NCBI RefSeq assembly: GCF_001953745.1
Contig: NZ_LWLN01000001.1
Span: forward strand, 2,232,001 to 2,296,000
Direction of reading: 5' to 3'
Length of the DNA: 64,000 nucleotides
Origin: Natrinema saccharevitans
GTDB lineage: Archaea; Halobacteriota; Halobacteria; Halobacteriales; Natrialbaceae
A program made the position numbers and the translations under genes. Each line of letters starts with the position of its first letter. Within the stretch, counting starts at the first letter, position 1. Positions 1 through 7,011 of the stretch are shown here, in pieces. The notes under the pieces were generated by a model. The model searched no databases. It was not told where the DNA came from and saw only the letters and a program-made list of their open reading frames with translations.

Positions 1-852
1 CCTGATCGTGTGCGGCGAGAGGCTGCTCGGGCAGTCGTAGTAGTGCCCGTACCCCGTGGCTTCGCAGTCCGCCGGATCACGGTCGTGCGGACACTCCTCG
101 ATCATGCAGGGTTGCGTGAGCCGGTACACCTCCGACCGGATCTGGCCGGAACTCAACCGGCCTTGGTCGCTCGTCACGAGCGGTTCGCGCCCGTGTTCGT
201 CCACGACATCGTGGCGGTGGAAGCGGAGGTACTCATCGAGGACATCGCAGTAGTAGTCGTCGAGCGCGATCGCCCGCTCGGCCGGCTCCTGATTCTTGAG
301 CGGCGTGCCCGTATCGGGCCGGTGGCGCAACCAGAAGCACTGCTCGTCGGGTTCGTAGTCCTCGAGGTCGACCGCGCGAAGGCTCCCAAGGCGGATCCCC
401 GTGTGCCAGAGGATCGCCATGATGACGTGGTCCCGGCTCGCGCGCTTGTACCGCTCGAGGTAGCCGATGATCTTGTGGGCGCGATCGGCGTCGAGCATCT
501 CGTCGCGGGCCTCCTCACCGCGGTCGACATCCGGCAGTTTCACCCGCTCGCGCATCCCCGGTTCGACGGCGTCGATCGACGCGCAGAACTCGAGGAAGAC
601 GCGGAGCGTGGCGAGCTGTCCGCGGAGTGTGACGATGTTCACGTCCTCCTGTCGCCACACCCGGTATTGGTGGAGATGCCGGCCGGTGAGATCGTTGAGG
701 TTGTCGATGCCGACCTTCGCACACCACTCGACGAAAGCGTCGAGCCGGTACTTGTGGTTCTGGAGCGTCTTCTCGCTCACCTCGAGTTCGCGGTGCGAGA
801 CGTAGAGGTCGACCGCTTCGCGTGGTGAGATCGGCTCGAGGTCGTCGCTCAT
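1..852 (-). CDS. Tyrosine recombinase / phage-type integrase (C-terminus cut by window edge)
   Basis: Site-specific recombinase expected to catalyse integration or excision of a mobile element. The reading frame is open for all 284 codons from ATG 852 to base 1, so the gene continues to the left of the window. Residues 1-100 form an all-helical SAM-like core-binding domain. The catalytic domain begins near residue 115, with box I HTGIRLGSLRA (Arg154). The window ends just as box II starts (SPHTIR, residues 279-284), so the HxxR and nucleophile Tyr are not visible. The start overlaps the stop of the upstream PP-loop gene by four bases (ATGA), so it is the last visible gene of a five-gene leftward operon. 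XerC/D-like haloarchaeal integrases of this type sit at the edge of proviruses. Family assignment is firm; the activity and att site cannot be judged here. Confidence 0.9.
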   Translation of the reverse strand, partial: MSDDLEPISPREAVDLYVSHRELEVSEKTLQNHKYRLDAFVEWCAKVGIDNLNDLTGRHLHQYRVWRQEDVNIVTLRGQLATLRVFLEFCASIDAVEPGMRERVKLPDVDRGEEARDEMLDADRAHKIIGYLERYKRASRDHVIMAILWHTGIRLGSLRAVDLEDYEPDEQCFWLRHRPDTGTPLKNQEPAERAIALDDYYCDVLDEYLRFHRHDVVDEHGREPLVTSDQGRLSSGQIRSEVYRLTQPCMIEECPHDRDPADCEATGYGHYYDCPSSLSPHTIR

Positions 853-1700
853 CGTTCACCTCCCTGATCAGAGACCGTCTGCAGTGACCGGTCGTTCTGA
901 CTGCTGTCAGGATGAGGCGAACATGTCGAACAGAGGGTCATCTGCGCGTCGTCGTTCTCGACGCGCTCGCTCCGGCGCTCGTCGTCATCAAACGCTCCCC
1001 AGGCCCACGTCTCGCGTTCCTTCGCGGGATCGTCTACGTCGACGCGGTCCTCAAGTTCCTCGATCCACTCGGCTTGATACTCGCACCCAGCAGCGCGAAG
1101 GTCGAGCTTCTCTTCCGGCGATCCGAAGCAGCCACAGAAGCAGTCACCCGACCGCCCGAGTGTCTCCCATAGTGGGTTTCGGGGGATATCGTACTTCTCG
1201 AGGTACTCACGACAGTCCTCTTTGGTCCAGTCGTGGATCGGCGCGTGCCAGACCCAGCGTGGGCCGTCACTCTCCGGTTCGACGTGTTCCATCCGACGCT
1301 GGGACTCTGCCGATCGGACGCCGGTCCACATGTGGAGGTCAGACGCCCGACCGCGCCCAGCAGACATCGTCGCGAGCCGTCCGATTTGGCGTTCCTTCAA
1401 CGACCGGTACATGATGCTATGGCGGCTCGGCCCTGGGAAGCCGTCCTCTATGACGCGGTCCTCGTAGGATTCGGGTGTACGGAGCGTCCATAGCTGAACG
1501 CCGAGTGCATCCGCATACTCTTCGATATACTCGCGGTTCTCGTCGAGTCCCGTTCGCGTATCGAGATAGACGAGTAGGTCCGCCGGTCCGTCCTCGATGG
1601 CGATGTGCGCGGCGACCGCCGAGTCCATCCCGCCAGAGATCAGGGCGACATGGTTTCCCCGCTCGTGGTCAGTTTCGCTCGAGATCGCGTCGTTGCTCAT
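849..1700 (-). CDS. PAPS-reductase-like PP-loop (adenine nucleotide alpha hydrolase) protein
   Basis: 283 aa. The PP-loop SGGMDSAVAAH at residues 22-32 is the ATP-pyrophosphatase signature of the PAPS reductase / DndC / TilS superfamily. APIHDWTKEDCREYL (about 153-167) matches the conserved PI-DW--ED--YL stretch of PAPS-reductase-like proteins. A cysteine cluster CFCGC at 187-191 and two more Cys near 255 suggest metal or Fe-S binding. Homologues are common in haloviruses and integrative elements, where the substrate is unknown. Adenylation chemistry is family knowledge; whether it modifies DNA, RNA or a metabolite is open. Both ends overlap the neighbouring genes by ATGA, indicating translational coupling with the integrase and the small protein upstream. 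Confidence 0.85.
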   Translation of the reverse strand: MSNDAISSETDHERGNHVALISGGMDSAVAAHIAIEDGPADLLVYLDTRTGLDENREYIEEYADALGVQLWTLRTPESYEDRVIEDGFPGPSRHSIMYRSLKERQIGRLATMSAGRGRASDLHMWTGVRSAESQRRMEHVEPESDGPRWVWHAPIHDWTKEDCREYLEKYDIPRNPLWETLGRSGDCFCGCFGSPEEKLDLRAAGCEYQAEWIEELEDRVDVDDPAKERETWAWGAFDDDERRSERVENDDAQMTLCSTCSPHPDSSQNDRSLQTVSDQGGER

Positions 1701-1942
1701 GCTTCGACCTCCCCGAGTTCAGACTGATCATCGGCGAGTTGACGACGGCCTCGAGAGTTCTCCGGCTGGATGTTCCGGACCTCGTCGGCCCAGTCCTCGA
1801 GCTGCCGGCGAACTCGCTCGAGTTTGCCCTCGAGTTCGTCGACGGACTCGGCGCTCACTTCCGCGCGGATCTTGTCGCGATCGTCGGTCGACGTCCCGCG
1901 CGTGAGTTCAGTCGTGATCGAGATCGCGTCGTCCTCGCTCAT
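1697..1942 (-). CDS. Small acidic coiled-coil protein of mobile element (DUF7389-like)
   Basis: 81 aa. I start at ATG 1942 because that ATG overlaps the stop of the preceding gene (ATGA), matching every other junction in this operon; an in-frame extension to 2056 is arginine-rich and not protein-like. The N-terminus SEDDAISITTELTRGTS is followed by a predicted helical, charged segment (residues 25-60) that could form a coiled coil. It resembles a small haloarchaeal family I remember as DUF7389, found in proviruses and plasmids next to integrases. No enzymatic motif is visible, and function is unknown. Confidence 0.75.
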   Translation of the reverse strand: MSEDDAISITTELTRGTSTDDRDKIRAEVSAESVDELEGKLERVRRQLEDWADEVRNIQPENSRGRRQLADDQSELGEVEA

Positions 1943-2148
1943 GCGTTGACCCTCCGTGTGGCGAAGTTGCTGAGCCGGCGGAAGACACCGCCTCGTCGGA
2001 GTTCTCTGCCGTCGTCGGTGTGAACGATATGCCCGCCGGCATGACACTCGGTACAACGGTAGCAGACCGCGTCCGTCCGTCCCCAGGCTGCTCGCTGGGC
2101 AGTCTCACCACAGGTCGCACAAGAGGTCGTCTCGGGTGCGACCGTCAT
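1939..2148 (-). CDS. Small zinc-finger protein
   Basis: 69 aa. Two CxxC pairs (CATCGE at residues 10-15; CYRCTEC about 29-35) can bind one zinc ion, followed by HIVHTDDGRELRRGG. Typical of short zinc-ribbon proteins in haloarchaeal proviruses, which may bind nucleic acid; no specific function is known. It overlaps its neighbours on both sides by four bases (ATGA at 1939-1942 and at 2145-2148), so it is co-translated in the operon. Confidence 0.75.
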   Translation of the reverse strand: MTVAPETTSCATCGETAQRAAWGRTDAVCYRCTECHAGGHIVHTDDGRELRRGGVFRRLSNFATRRVNA

Positions 2149-2957
2149 GCCGATCCCTCCTGCAGGTCCTCGAGAACGCGCTCGAGGTCGTCCTCGATGG
2201 CCTCGTGCTGGGCGTGTTTCGCGTTGATGTACGCCAGGTCGACGCCAGTTCCCCAGAGATCCGACGAGCGGAGATCTTGAGCGAACTCGATCACAATCCC
2301 GTCGACACCGCGGTCATCTTCGCCAGCGAGATAGAGCCGATCGATGATGGTCTTCGGGAGGCCGGTGTCTTCTGGATCCCCGTCGTAGTCGACCATCAAC
2401 TGACCGAGACCGACGAACGCCTCGACGCGGCCGTCGGCGACGACATCCCAGTCCTCGATGTGGCTCCGAGTGAGTTCGTAGCTCGTCTCGCAGTCTTCGT
2501 TTCCGAGCAGCGTCTCGACCGCAGCGTCTTTCCAGCGCTGGTAATCGCGGAGTTTCCAGAAGCCGACGAACTCCGCCAGCGTCTCGAGACGGCGCTCGAT
2601 CGAGACCGTGACCGGTCGCTTCTCGACTGTGGCGTCGCTTCGCTCGGAGACACGAGTTACCGGGCCCGACGCTGTGACCAAGAACGAGTGCGGGAGTTGG
2701 ATCGCACCGGGATCCTCGGGCGTCGGCAGCTTGTCGGCGACTGTCGTCGCGTCCGCTTGGCGTCGCGCCTCGGGTGATCCTGCAGTCGGGCCGCCGTCAG
2801 CTCGGAAGGGCGCGCAGGAGCGGCAAACCGATTCGTTGCTGCCCGCGTCGTAGCCGTCCGCTCGAGCGCCGCAGGCGCACCGAGCGTCAGACCTTTTGGA
2901 TGGCGATGCCTCTTGCCGTACGTGGGGTACATTCCCCACGGAAGTTCCGAGATTCAT
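2145..2957 (-). CDS. Hypothetical provirus protein with N-terminal zinc ribbon
   Basis: 270 aa from the first in-frame ATG (2957); a TTG start at 3020 is possible but the added residues look non-coding. A CACGA...CRSC pattern near residues 27-48 is a likely zinc ribbon. The remainder is acidic and mostly helical (ETLAEFVGFWKLRDYQRWKDAAVETLLG in the middle) without a motif I recognise. First gene of the leftward integrase operon and divergent from the winged-helix repressor genes, so it may be an early or structural provirus protein. The function is not inferable. Confidence 0.65.
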   Translation of the reverse strand: MNLGTSVGNVPHVRQEASPSKRSDARCACGARADGYDAGSNESVCRSCAPFRADGGPTAGSPEARRQADATTVADKLPTPEDPGAIQLPHSFLVTASGPVTRVSERSDATVEKRPVTVSIERRLETLAEFVGFWKLRDYQRWKDAAVETLLGNEDCETSYELTRSHIEDWDVVADGRVEAFVGLGQLMVDYDGDPEDTGLPKTIIDRLYLAGEDDRGVDGIVIEFAQDLRSSDLWGTGVDLAYINAKHAQHEAIEDDLERVLEDLQEGSA

Positions 2958-3148
2958 TCGGATCACCGGAGCTACCTTCTGGGCGGCGTTGCAGCGCCGC
3001 CCGGTCTCACATACCAACAAGAGTCATCTTCAGCCGAGTTGGTAGCTCCTCACCTGCACAATTAGAGTGGTATTGCATAAATGCACCGGTCGGGTATTAC
3101 AGTCAAACTTTGGTCTAATCAGTAAATTGCGGAGAGTTAGGTGTCACT
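2958..3148. promoter_or_regulatory. Divergent control region between integrase operon and repressor pair
   Basis: Gene-free 191 bp, AT-richer than its surroundings. It contains an inverted repeat TGCAT-AA-ATGCA at 3074-3085. For the rightward gene, AGTAAATTG (3121-3129) lies about 25 bases before the GTG at 3149, as expected for a leaderless haloarchaeal transcript. GTCTAATC (3113-3120) and ATTAGA (3061-3066) are short inverted copies of one another. Seen: the repeats. Inferred: operator sites for the adjacent winged-helix proteins in a lysis/lysogeny-type switch. Confidence 0.45.
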
Positions 3149-3478
3149 GTGCCGTTTGAGAACGTGATGAGACAATCTGGGACATGGATGACGATCTGGG
3201 ATGATCGGATCCTCGAGATCATTCGTGACGAAGATGCTGGGCGGGTTGGGGATCTCACCGACAGAGACGCCATTCGTATCTCTCCGTCCTCAGTATCCCG
3301 ACGATGCAAGAAACTTGCAGAACATGGCCTTCTTACCCCCCTTGGAAACGGAGTCTACACGATCACCGAGCGGGGCGAAGCATACCTCGATGAGGAGTAC
3401 GACGCCGAAAACGAGACCTACCTCAACGGCGGCGACTCGAGAGACGGACCGAGCGCCAGTGGAACCACTCAATCCTAA
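3149..3478 (+). CDS. PhiH1-repressor-like winged-helix transcriptional regulator
   Basis: 109 aa starting at GTG 3149 (ATG 3167 is the alternative). The segment WMTIWDDRILEIIRDED, then LTDRDAIRISPSSVSRRCKKLAEHGLL and a wing PLGNGVYTITERGEAYL, is the winged-helix layout of the haloarchaeal PhiH1 repressor family (DNA-binding, one wHTH per chain). Its TAA stop overlaps the ATG of the next gene, which is of the same fold, so the two are translated together. It faces the integrase operon across a 191-bp region with an inverted repeat, suggesting it represses that operon and itself. Confidence 0.85.
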   Translation: MPFENVMRQSGTWMTIWDDRILEIIRDEDAGRVGDLTDRDAIRISPSSVSRRCKKLAEHGLLTPLGNGVYTITERGEAYLDEEYDAENETYLNGGDSRDGPSASGTTQS

Positions 3479-3765
3479 TGAGCCGAAAACCCGCCCGCTG
3501 GATGTGTACGCTTGATGAACGGATTCTAGAGCATCTTTCGGAGGATCCGTGGTCGACACCGCGGCATATATCTCGAGCAGTCAATCTTACAGCATCGCGT
3601 GGGCGGGTTGAGGAGCGTTGTCAACTTCTTTCTCAGGTAGGACTGGTTGCTCCGCTCTTCGAGGATAGTCATATGTACGAAATCACATTTGAAGGACAGG
3701 AATATCTCAAAGGTGAACTTGATGTCGAAAATCGACCGTCTCCTTCAATACACAAGTTACTATAG
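3478..3765 (+). CDS. Second PhiH1-repressor-like winged-helix protein
   Basis: 95 aa; ATG 3478 overlaps the TAA of the preceding gene (TAATG). Shows WMCTLDERILEHLSEDPW, a helix-turn-helix (TPRHISRAVNLTASRGRVEERCQLLSQVGLV) and a short wing ending FEGQEYLKGELD. Similar to its upstream neighbour but clearly diverged. Base composition drops towards AT within this gene, which marks the beginning of the AT-rich defence segment. Likely a DNA-binding partner or antagonist of the first regulator; the target is unknown. Confidence 0.8.
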   Translation: MSRKPARWMCTLDERILEHLSEDPWSTPRHISRAVNLTASRGRVEERCQLLSQVGLVAPLFEDSHMYEITFEGQEYLKGELDVENRPSPSIHKLL

Positions 3766-3844
3766 TCAAATATAGCCATAGAGCGTCCGTTAAAATCGCC
3801 ATCTGGTTGTTGACCATCTATCAAATATATTCTGTTAGCGAAAC

Positions 3845-3854
3845 GGTTATACAT
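3845..3854 (+). promoter_or_regulatory. Candidate TATA box for methyltransferase 1
   Basis: GGTTATACAT is centred about 30 bases before ATG 3880, consistent with a leaderless transcript starting at or next to the start codon. A second AT-rich stretch (3858-3868) lies too close to the start codon for a leaderless promoter. Confidence 0.4.
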
Positions 3855-3879
3855 GTATCTTTTAATAAGTCAGATAGTC

Positions 3880-5010
3880 ATGGGTACGCCAACCTGTATT
3901 GATCTCTTCGCTGGCGCCGGTGGTTTTTCACTCGGGTTTCAAGAGGCTGGTTTTGATATAATTGCTGCTGCAGATAAGAGCGAAGCTGCCCTAAAGACAT
4001 ATGAGCATAATATAGATGGGGTGACTACTGCAGACGTACATCTTGATAGAATTACCCCTAAAGAACTGGCTGAAACGGTAGAGGTTAACCCAAAAGATGT
4101 AGATGTTGTCATCGGTGGCCCACCGTGTAAAGGGTTCTCAGTAGCAGGGAAGATGGATCCGGATGACCCACGAAACTCACTTGTAGCTAATTACATCAAT
4201 ATCGTCGAGTATTTCGACCCAGATGCAGTAGTAATGGAGAATGTAACGGGAATTCTGCATATGGAGGATGGAGAATACAAGAGGCGGATAATACACGCGC
4301 TTCGAGATGCTGGTTACAAAATTGATGATCAACCACCGACTCTTCGAGCTGCTCATTACGGTGTACCCCAACTCCGCGACCGGGTATTTTTCTTTGCCTC
4401 AAAGGAAGGTAAGATCGATCCCCCTTCACCGACCCATTATGGACCTAACGACGATTCTTCTGCCAAATCTAGCGATTTAGAGGAATATATCACTGTTGAA
4501 GAGGCTATTGATGATCTATCCTATCTTGAATATGGTGAGAAATCTATAGAGTACGAATTAGACGCGAATAGTAAATATCAAAAAGAGATGCGAAATAACG
4601 CAGAAGGGATTCCCAATCATAAAGCAACTAACCATGGCGAAACCGTACGTAGACGATTTCGTCGGTTTGAGCCAGGTGATGAAATGGGTGATCTCGACAA
4701 AGAACACCAAACGAAGAAACATTCGATGAAGCGTTGGGATCCTAACAAGCCTGCACCAACAGTTACTACACTCCCAGAGGACTTCATACATTATTCTCAA
4801 CCGCGGATACCTACTGTTCGAGAACTTGCTAGAATTCAGTCTTTCCCAGACACATTTGAATTCAAAGGACCTCGGACGACAGGGGGTAAACGTCGGCGAA
4901 ACACTGTTCCCCAATATACGCAAGTAGGAAATGCGGTCCCACCGGAACTAGCAAAATCAGTTGGGGAAGCAGTGAAGAGCCATCTGAAAACCAAGCGAGT
5001 TACGACTTAA
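3880..5010 (+). CDS. C5-cytosine DNA methyltransferase (Dcm family), copy 1
   Basis: 376 aa from ATG 3880 (an upstream extension to 3853 is unlikely because TATA-like sequence covers it). Motif I DLFAGAGGFSLGF (8-20); motif IV GGPPCKGFS with catalytic Cys83; motif VI MENV near 126; motif VIII QLRDRVFFFA; C-terminal motifs IX-X with RELARIQSFP and QVGNAVPP. It transfers methyl from SAM to C5 of cytosine in a specific site. The whole core is intact. The gene is AT-rich and converges on the DUF262 nuclease gene with an 11-base overlap of the 3' ends. It is clearly paralogous to the methyltransferase at 7012-8187, especially in the C-terminal half (HYSxxRIPTVRE, GPRTTGGxxR). Likely the protective arm of a restriction or other defence system. 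Confidence 0.95.
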   Translation: MGTPTCIDLFAGAGGFSLGFQEAGFDIIAAADKSEAALKTYEHNIDGVTTADVHLDRITPKELAETVEVNPKDVDVVIGGPPCKGFSVAGKMDPDDPRNSLVANYINIVEYFDPDAVVMENVTGILHMEDGEYKRRIIHALRDAGYKIDDQPPTLRAAHYGVPQLRDRVFFFASKEGKIDPPSPTHYGPNDDSSAKSSDLEEYITVEEAIDDLSYLEYGEKSIEYELDANSKYQKEMRNNAEGIPNHKATNHGETVRRRFRRFEPGDEMGDLDKEHQTKKHSMKRWDPNKPAPTVTTLPEDFIHYSQPRIPTVRELARIQSFPDTFEFKGPRTTGGKRRRNTVPQYTQVGNAVPPELAKSVGEAVKSHLKTKRVTT

Positions 5011-6916
5011 TCTCTTCCGTCACTTTTTCAATTAATTCTTCTTCCCGCTCACTGGCGAACTTCTGATAGTTATCTGGAACGGGGAATTCATCAGGATAAC
5101 TATTCACACGTTTGTATTTTTCTTTTTCTGCAGCTCTAAGGGAGTCTAACCACTCTCGAGGTAGTTTGTCGCCTTTTTGCCGATTCACACCCTTGGGGAG
5201 CAGTTGAAGGTTTCCAATCCGATGGATATTGAATTCCTCATCATCATCTAGACCGACTTCCCTTTTGATAGAATCAGATTTAGAGGCAGGGAAGATATGA
5301 TCGACTTCGAGATCGTCGACACCTGCAAACTCATAGATAGGAGTGGCGAGATTGAGAACCGCAGCAACGTCCCAACTTGTGAAAAGACTACTTTGGCCAC
5401 GTGTGCCAGTATTATATTCCGCATTTTCTACAATATTTCTCACTGTATCTTCTCCGATCTCGATATCGAGGTAATCGAAGATATATTCGAATGCCTCCTT
5501 CTCTGGGAACTCTGAGTAATCTCGGTCGATATTCTCGTGAAGGAATTTAGAAAGGCGAGTAGCTTCAACACGCCCAAGTGATCCCTTAGAGGATTTCAAG
5601 AGGAGGAGTTTCGACAAGAATCTATAGATGCTCTGGAGATTATCTGTATCAGTCGGGTCCGCATCTGGGTTATAATAATAGAATTTAGCTAATGCCGCGA
5701 TCATAGGCATTGTCGACATCGTCTTGCGAGTAAAGCCTAATGTCGTGACAGACTCGAGAGCAGCATCAAGGCTATAACAGAACCACTGACAGTCGCCAGT
5801 ATCGTGCGTCGAAATGCCTTCCCCATCTTTTAACCACTTGTCACGGATTGTGAGCAGTTCATTATCAGATAAATCACTCACAGGTTGTGTTTTCAGTACA
5901 TCATCTATCAGGTAGACTGAATACCGCATGAAGAGTTCTCTGCTAATCTTTTTATCATACTCCGGGAAGGATTCCTGATAACTCTGAACCCACTCCTTCG
6001 TCTTCTTTCTGGGATTGATTTGCTTCTCTTCTGGCTCAGTAAAGGGCCAGGTACTCATCATTCGTGACATCAGAAGTTGATGGGGATCCGGATCTTCCCC
6101 TTCAACATTGATGCGCTGGAAAATCTCTTTGATCTCGGTAGAGGACTTTTTAACGTCTTTACTCGGAAGAGATGCGTCAAGAATTCTGGATTCGACTTTC
6201 GGAATGACTTCTGACCGAATAGCTAACAGTTCTTTTCGACGGTCTTCAGTCAAATCAACGCCATTAAGGGTTTCTTCCGTGATTTCTCGGAGTTCTCGCG
6301 CGTTTCTCACCTCTCGATTTTCATTCATCATCTTGGGGAGAGGGAACCAGTATCGTTGAACTCCATCAGATGATTCAGCATATCCAAACTCGTGATCATC
6401 ATCGTAATCATCTGTTCTGCGGAACTCAAACTCATAGTCTCCAGCCAAATATTCACCATCAAAATCAGGGTGACCGAGGAGATTGATACAGAGTTCGTAG
6501 GAGGACCAATCGTTGATGTCTGTTCGTCTTCCACCCCTTCCAGCAGTATACTTGAGTCGCTTTCCGAAGAGTCCGATAAAGAGCGAAGTCAGACGCTGCT
6601 GTCCGTCAATTACGAGGTAACTTAGATCAACTTCCTCTTCATTCGCTTCCTCATTATATTTCCAAAAACCCTCCTCATTGATCGAATCTGGAATAGCTCG
6701 ATCGTCATCAGCATAATTACGTATAAACTCATAAGGATAATAATCCGCATTAGAGTGGGCCACGTCCCACTGAGTTATAAGCCCAACAGGGTACTCTCTG
6801 ATAAGAGAGTCAAACAAGTTCTCCGTTTGTTCTTCGGACCAAACAAATTCGCGTTGTAGTCCTGGTAAAAAGATACGGTAGTTCAAGTCCTGAATATAAT
6901 CTGAAATGGTTGCCAT
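5000..6916 (-). CDS. DUF262-DUF1524 nuclease (GmrSD/SspE-like)
   Basis: 638 aa. N-terminal DUF262 (ParB-like fold) begins with LPGLQREFVWSEEQTENL (17-34) and carries the diagnostic VIDGQQRLTSL (DGQQR at 104-108), which in GmrSD and SspE binds or hydrolyses NTP and senses the modification. The C-terminus is a DUF1524 HNH nuclease: VDHIFPASKSD with the catalytic His, then GNLQLLPKGVNRQKGDKLP. Both halves look intact, so it should be a modification-sensing or NTP-dependent DNA nuclease. It lies between two C5 methyltransferase genes, which suggests a shared defence role, but the partner and target are inference. Its own TATA-like sequence sits just upstream of ATG 6916. Strongly AT-rich compared with the chromosome. 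Confidence 0.9.
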   Translation of the reverse strand: MATISDYIQDLNYRIFLPGLQREFVWSEEQTENLFDSLIREYPVGLITQWDVAHSNADYYPYEFIRNYADDDRAIPDSINEEGFWKYNEEANEEEVDLSYLVIDGQQRLTSLFIGLFGKRLKYTAGRGGRRTDINDWSSYELCINLLGHPDFDGEYLAGDYEFEFRRTDDYDDDHEFGYAESSDGVQRYWFPLPKMMNENREVRNARELREITEETLNGVDLTEDRRKELLAIRSEVIPKVESRILDASLPSKDVKKSSTEIKEIFQRINVEGEDPDPHQLLMSRMMSTWPFTEPEEKQINPRKKTKEWVQSYQESFPEYDKKISRELFMRYSVYLIDDVLKTQPVSDLSDNELLTIRDKWLKDGEGISTHDTGDCQWFCYSLDAALESVTTLGFTRKTMSTMPMIAALAKFYYYNPDADPTDTDNLQSIYRFLSKLLLLKSSKGSLGRVEATRLSKFLHENIDRDYSEFPEKEAFEYIFDYLDIEIGEDTVRNIVENAEYNTGTRGQSSLFTSWDVAAVLNLATPIYEFAGVDDLEVDHIFPASKSDSIKREVGLDDDEEFNIHRIGNLQLLPKGVNRQKGDKLPREWLDSLRAAEKEKYKRVNSYPDEFPVPDNYQKFASEREEELIEKVTEEIKS

Positions 6917-6933
6917 GACTGAAACTACATCAA

Positions 6934-6943
6934 GATATACTAA
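6934..6943 (-). promoter_or_regulatory. Candidate TATA box for the DUF262 gene
   Basis: On the minus strand TTAGTATATC lies roughly 20-28 bases before ATG 6916, the normal spacing for a leaderless haloarchaeal promoter. The DUF262 gene can therefore be transcribed separately from the second methyltransferase behind it. Confidence 0.4.
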
Positions 6944-7011
6944 TTACTTTCGAGTTATCTCGGTTTAGATGTCATATAGAGCAGCAGATCACCTATAATA
7001 TATAAATTTCC

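Noticed and set aside
10-828. Rightward 272-codon ORF over the left integrase
   Set aside because: The opposite strand encodes an integrase with box I and box II motifs; this frame is its antisense shadow, with Val/Arg-rich composition.
2957-3020. TTG start extending the first operon gene
   Set aside because: TTG starts are rare in haloarchaea and the extra residues show no conservation-like features.
3853-3880. Upstream start for methyltransferase 1
   Set aside because: The extra codons coincide with the TATA-like sequence; the family starts directly before DLFAGAGG.
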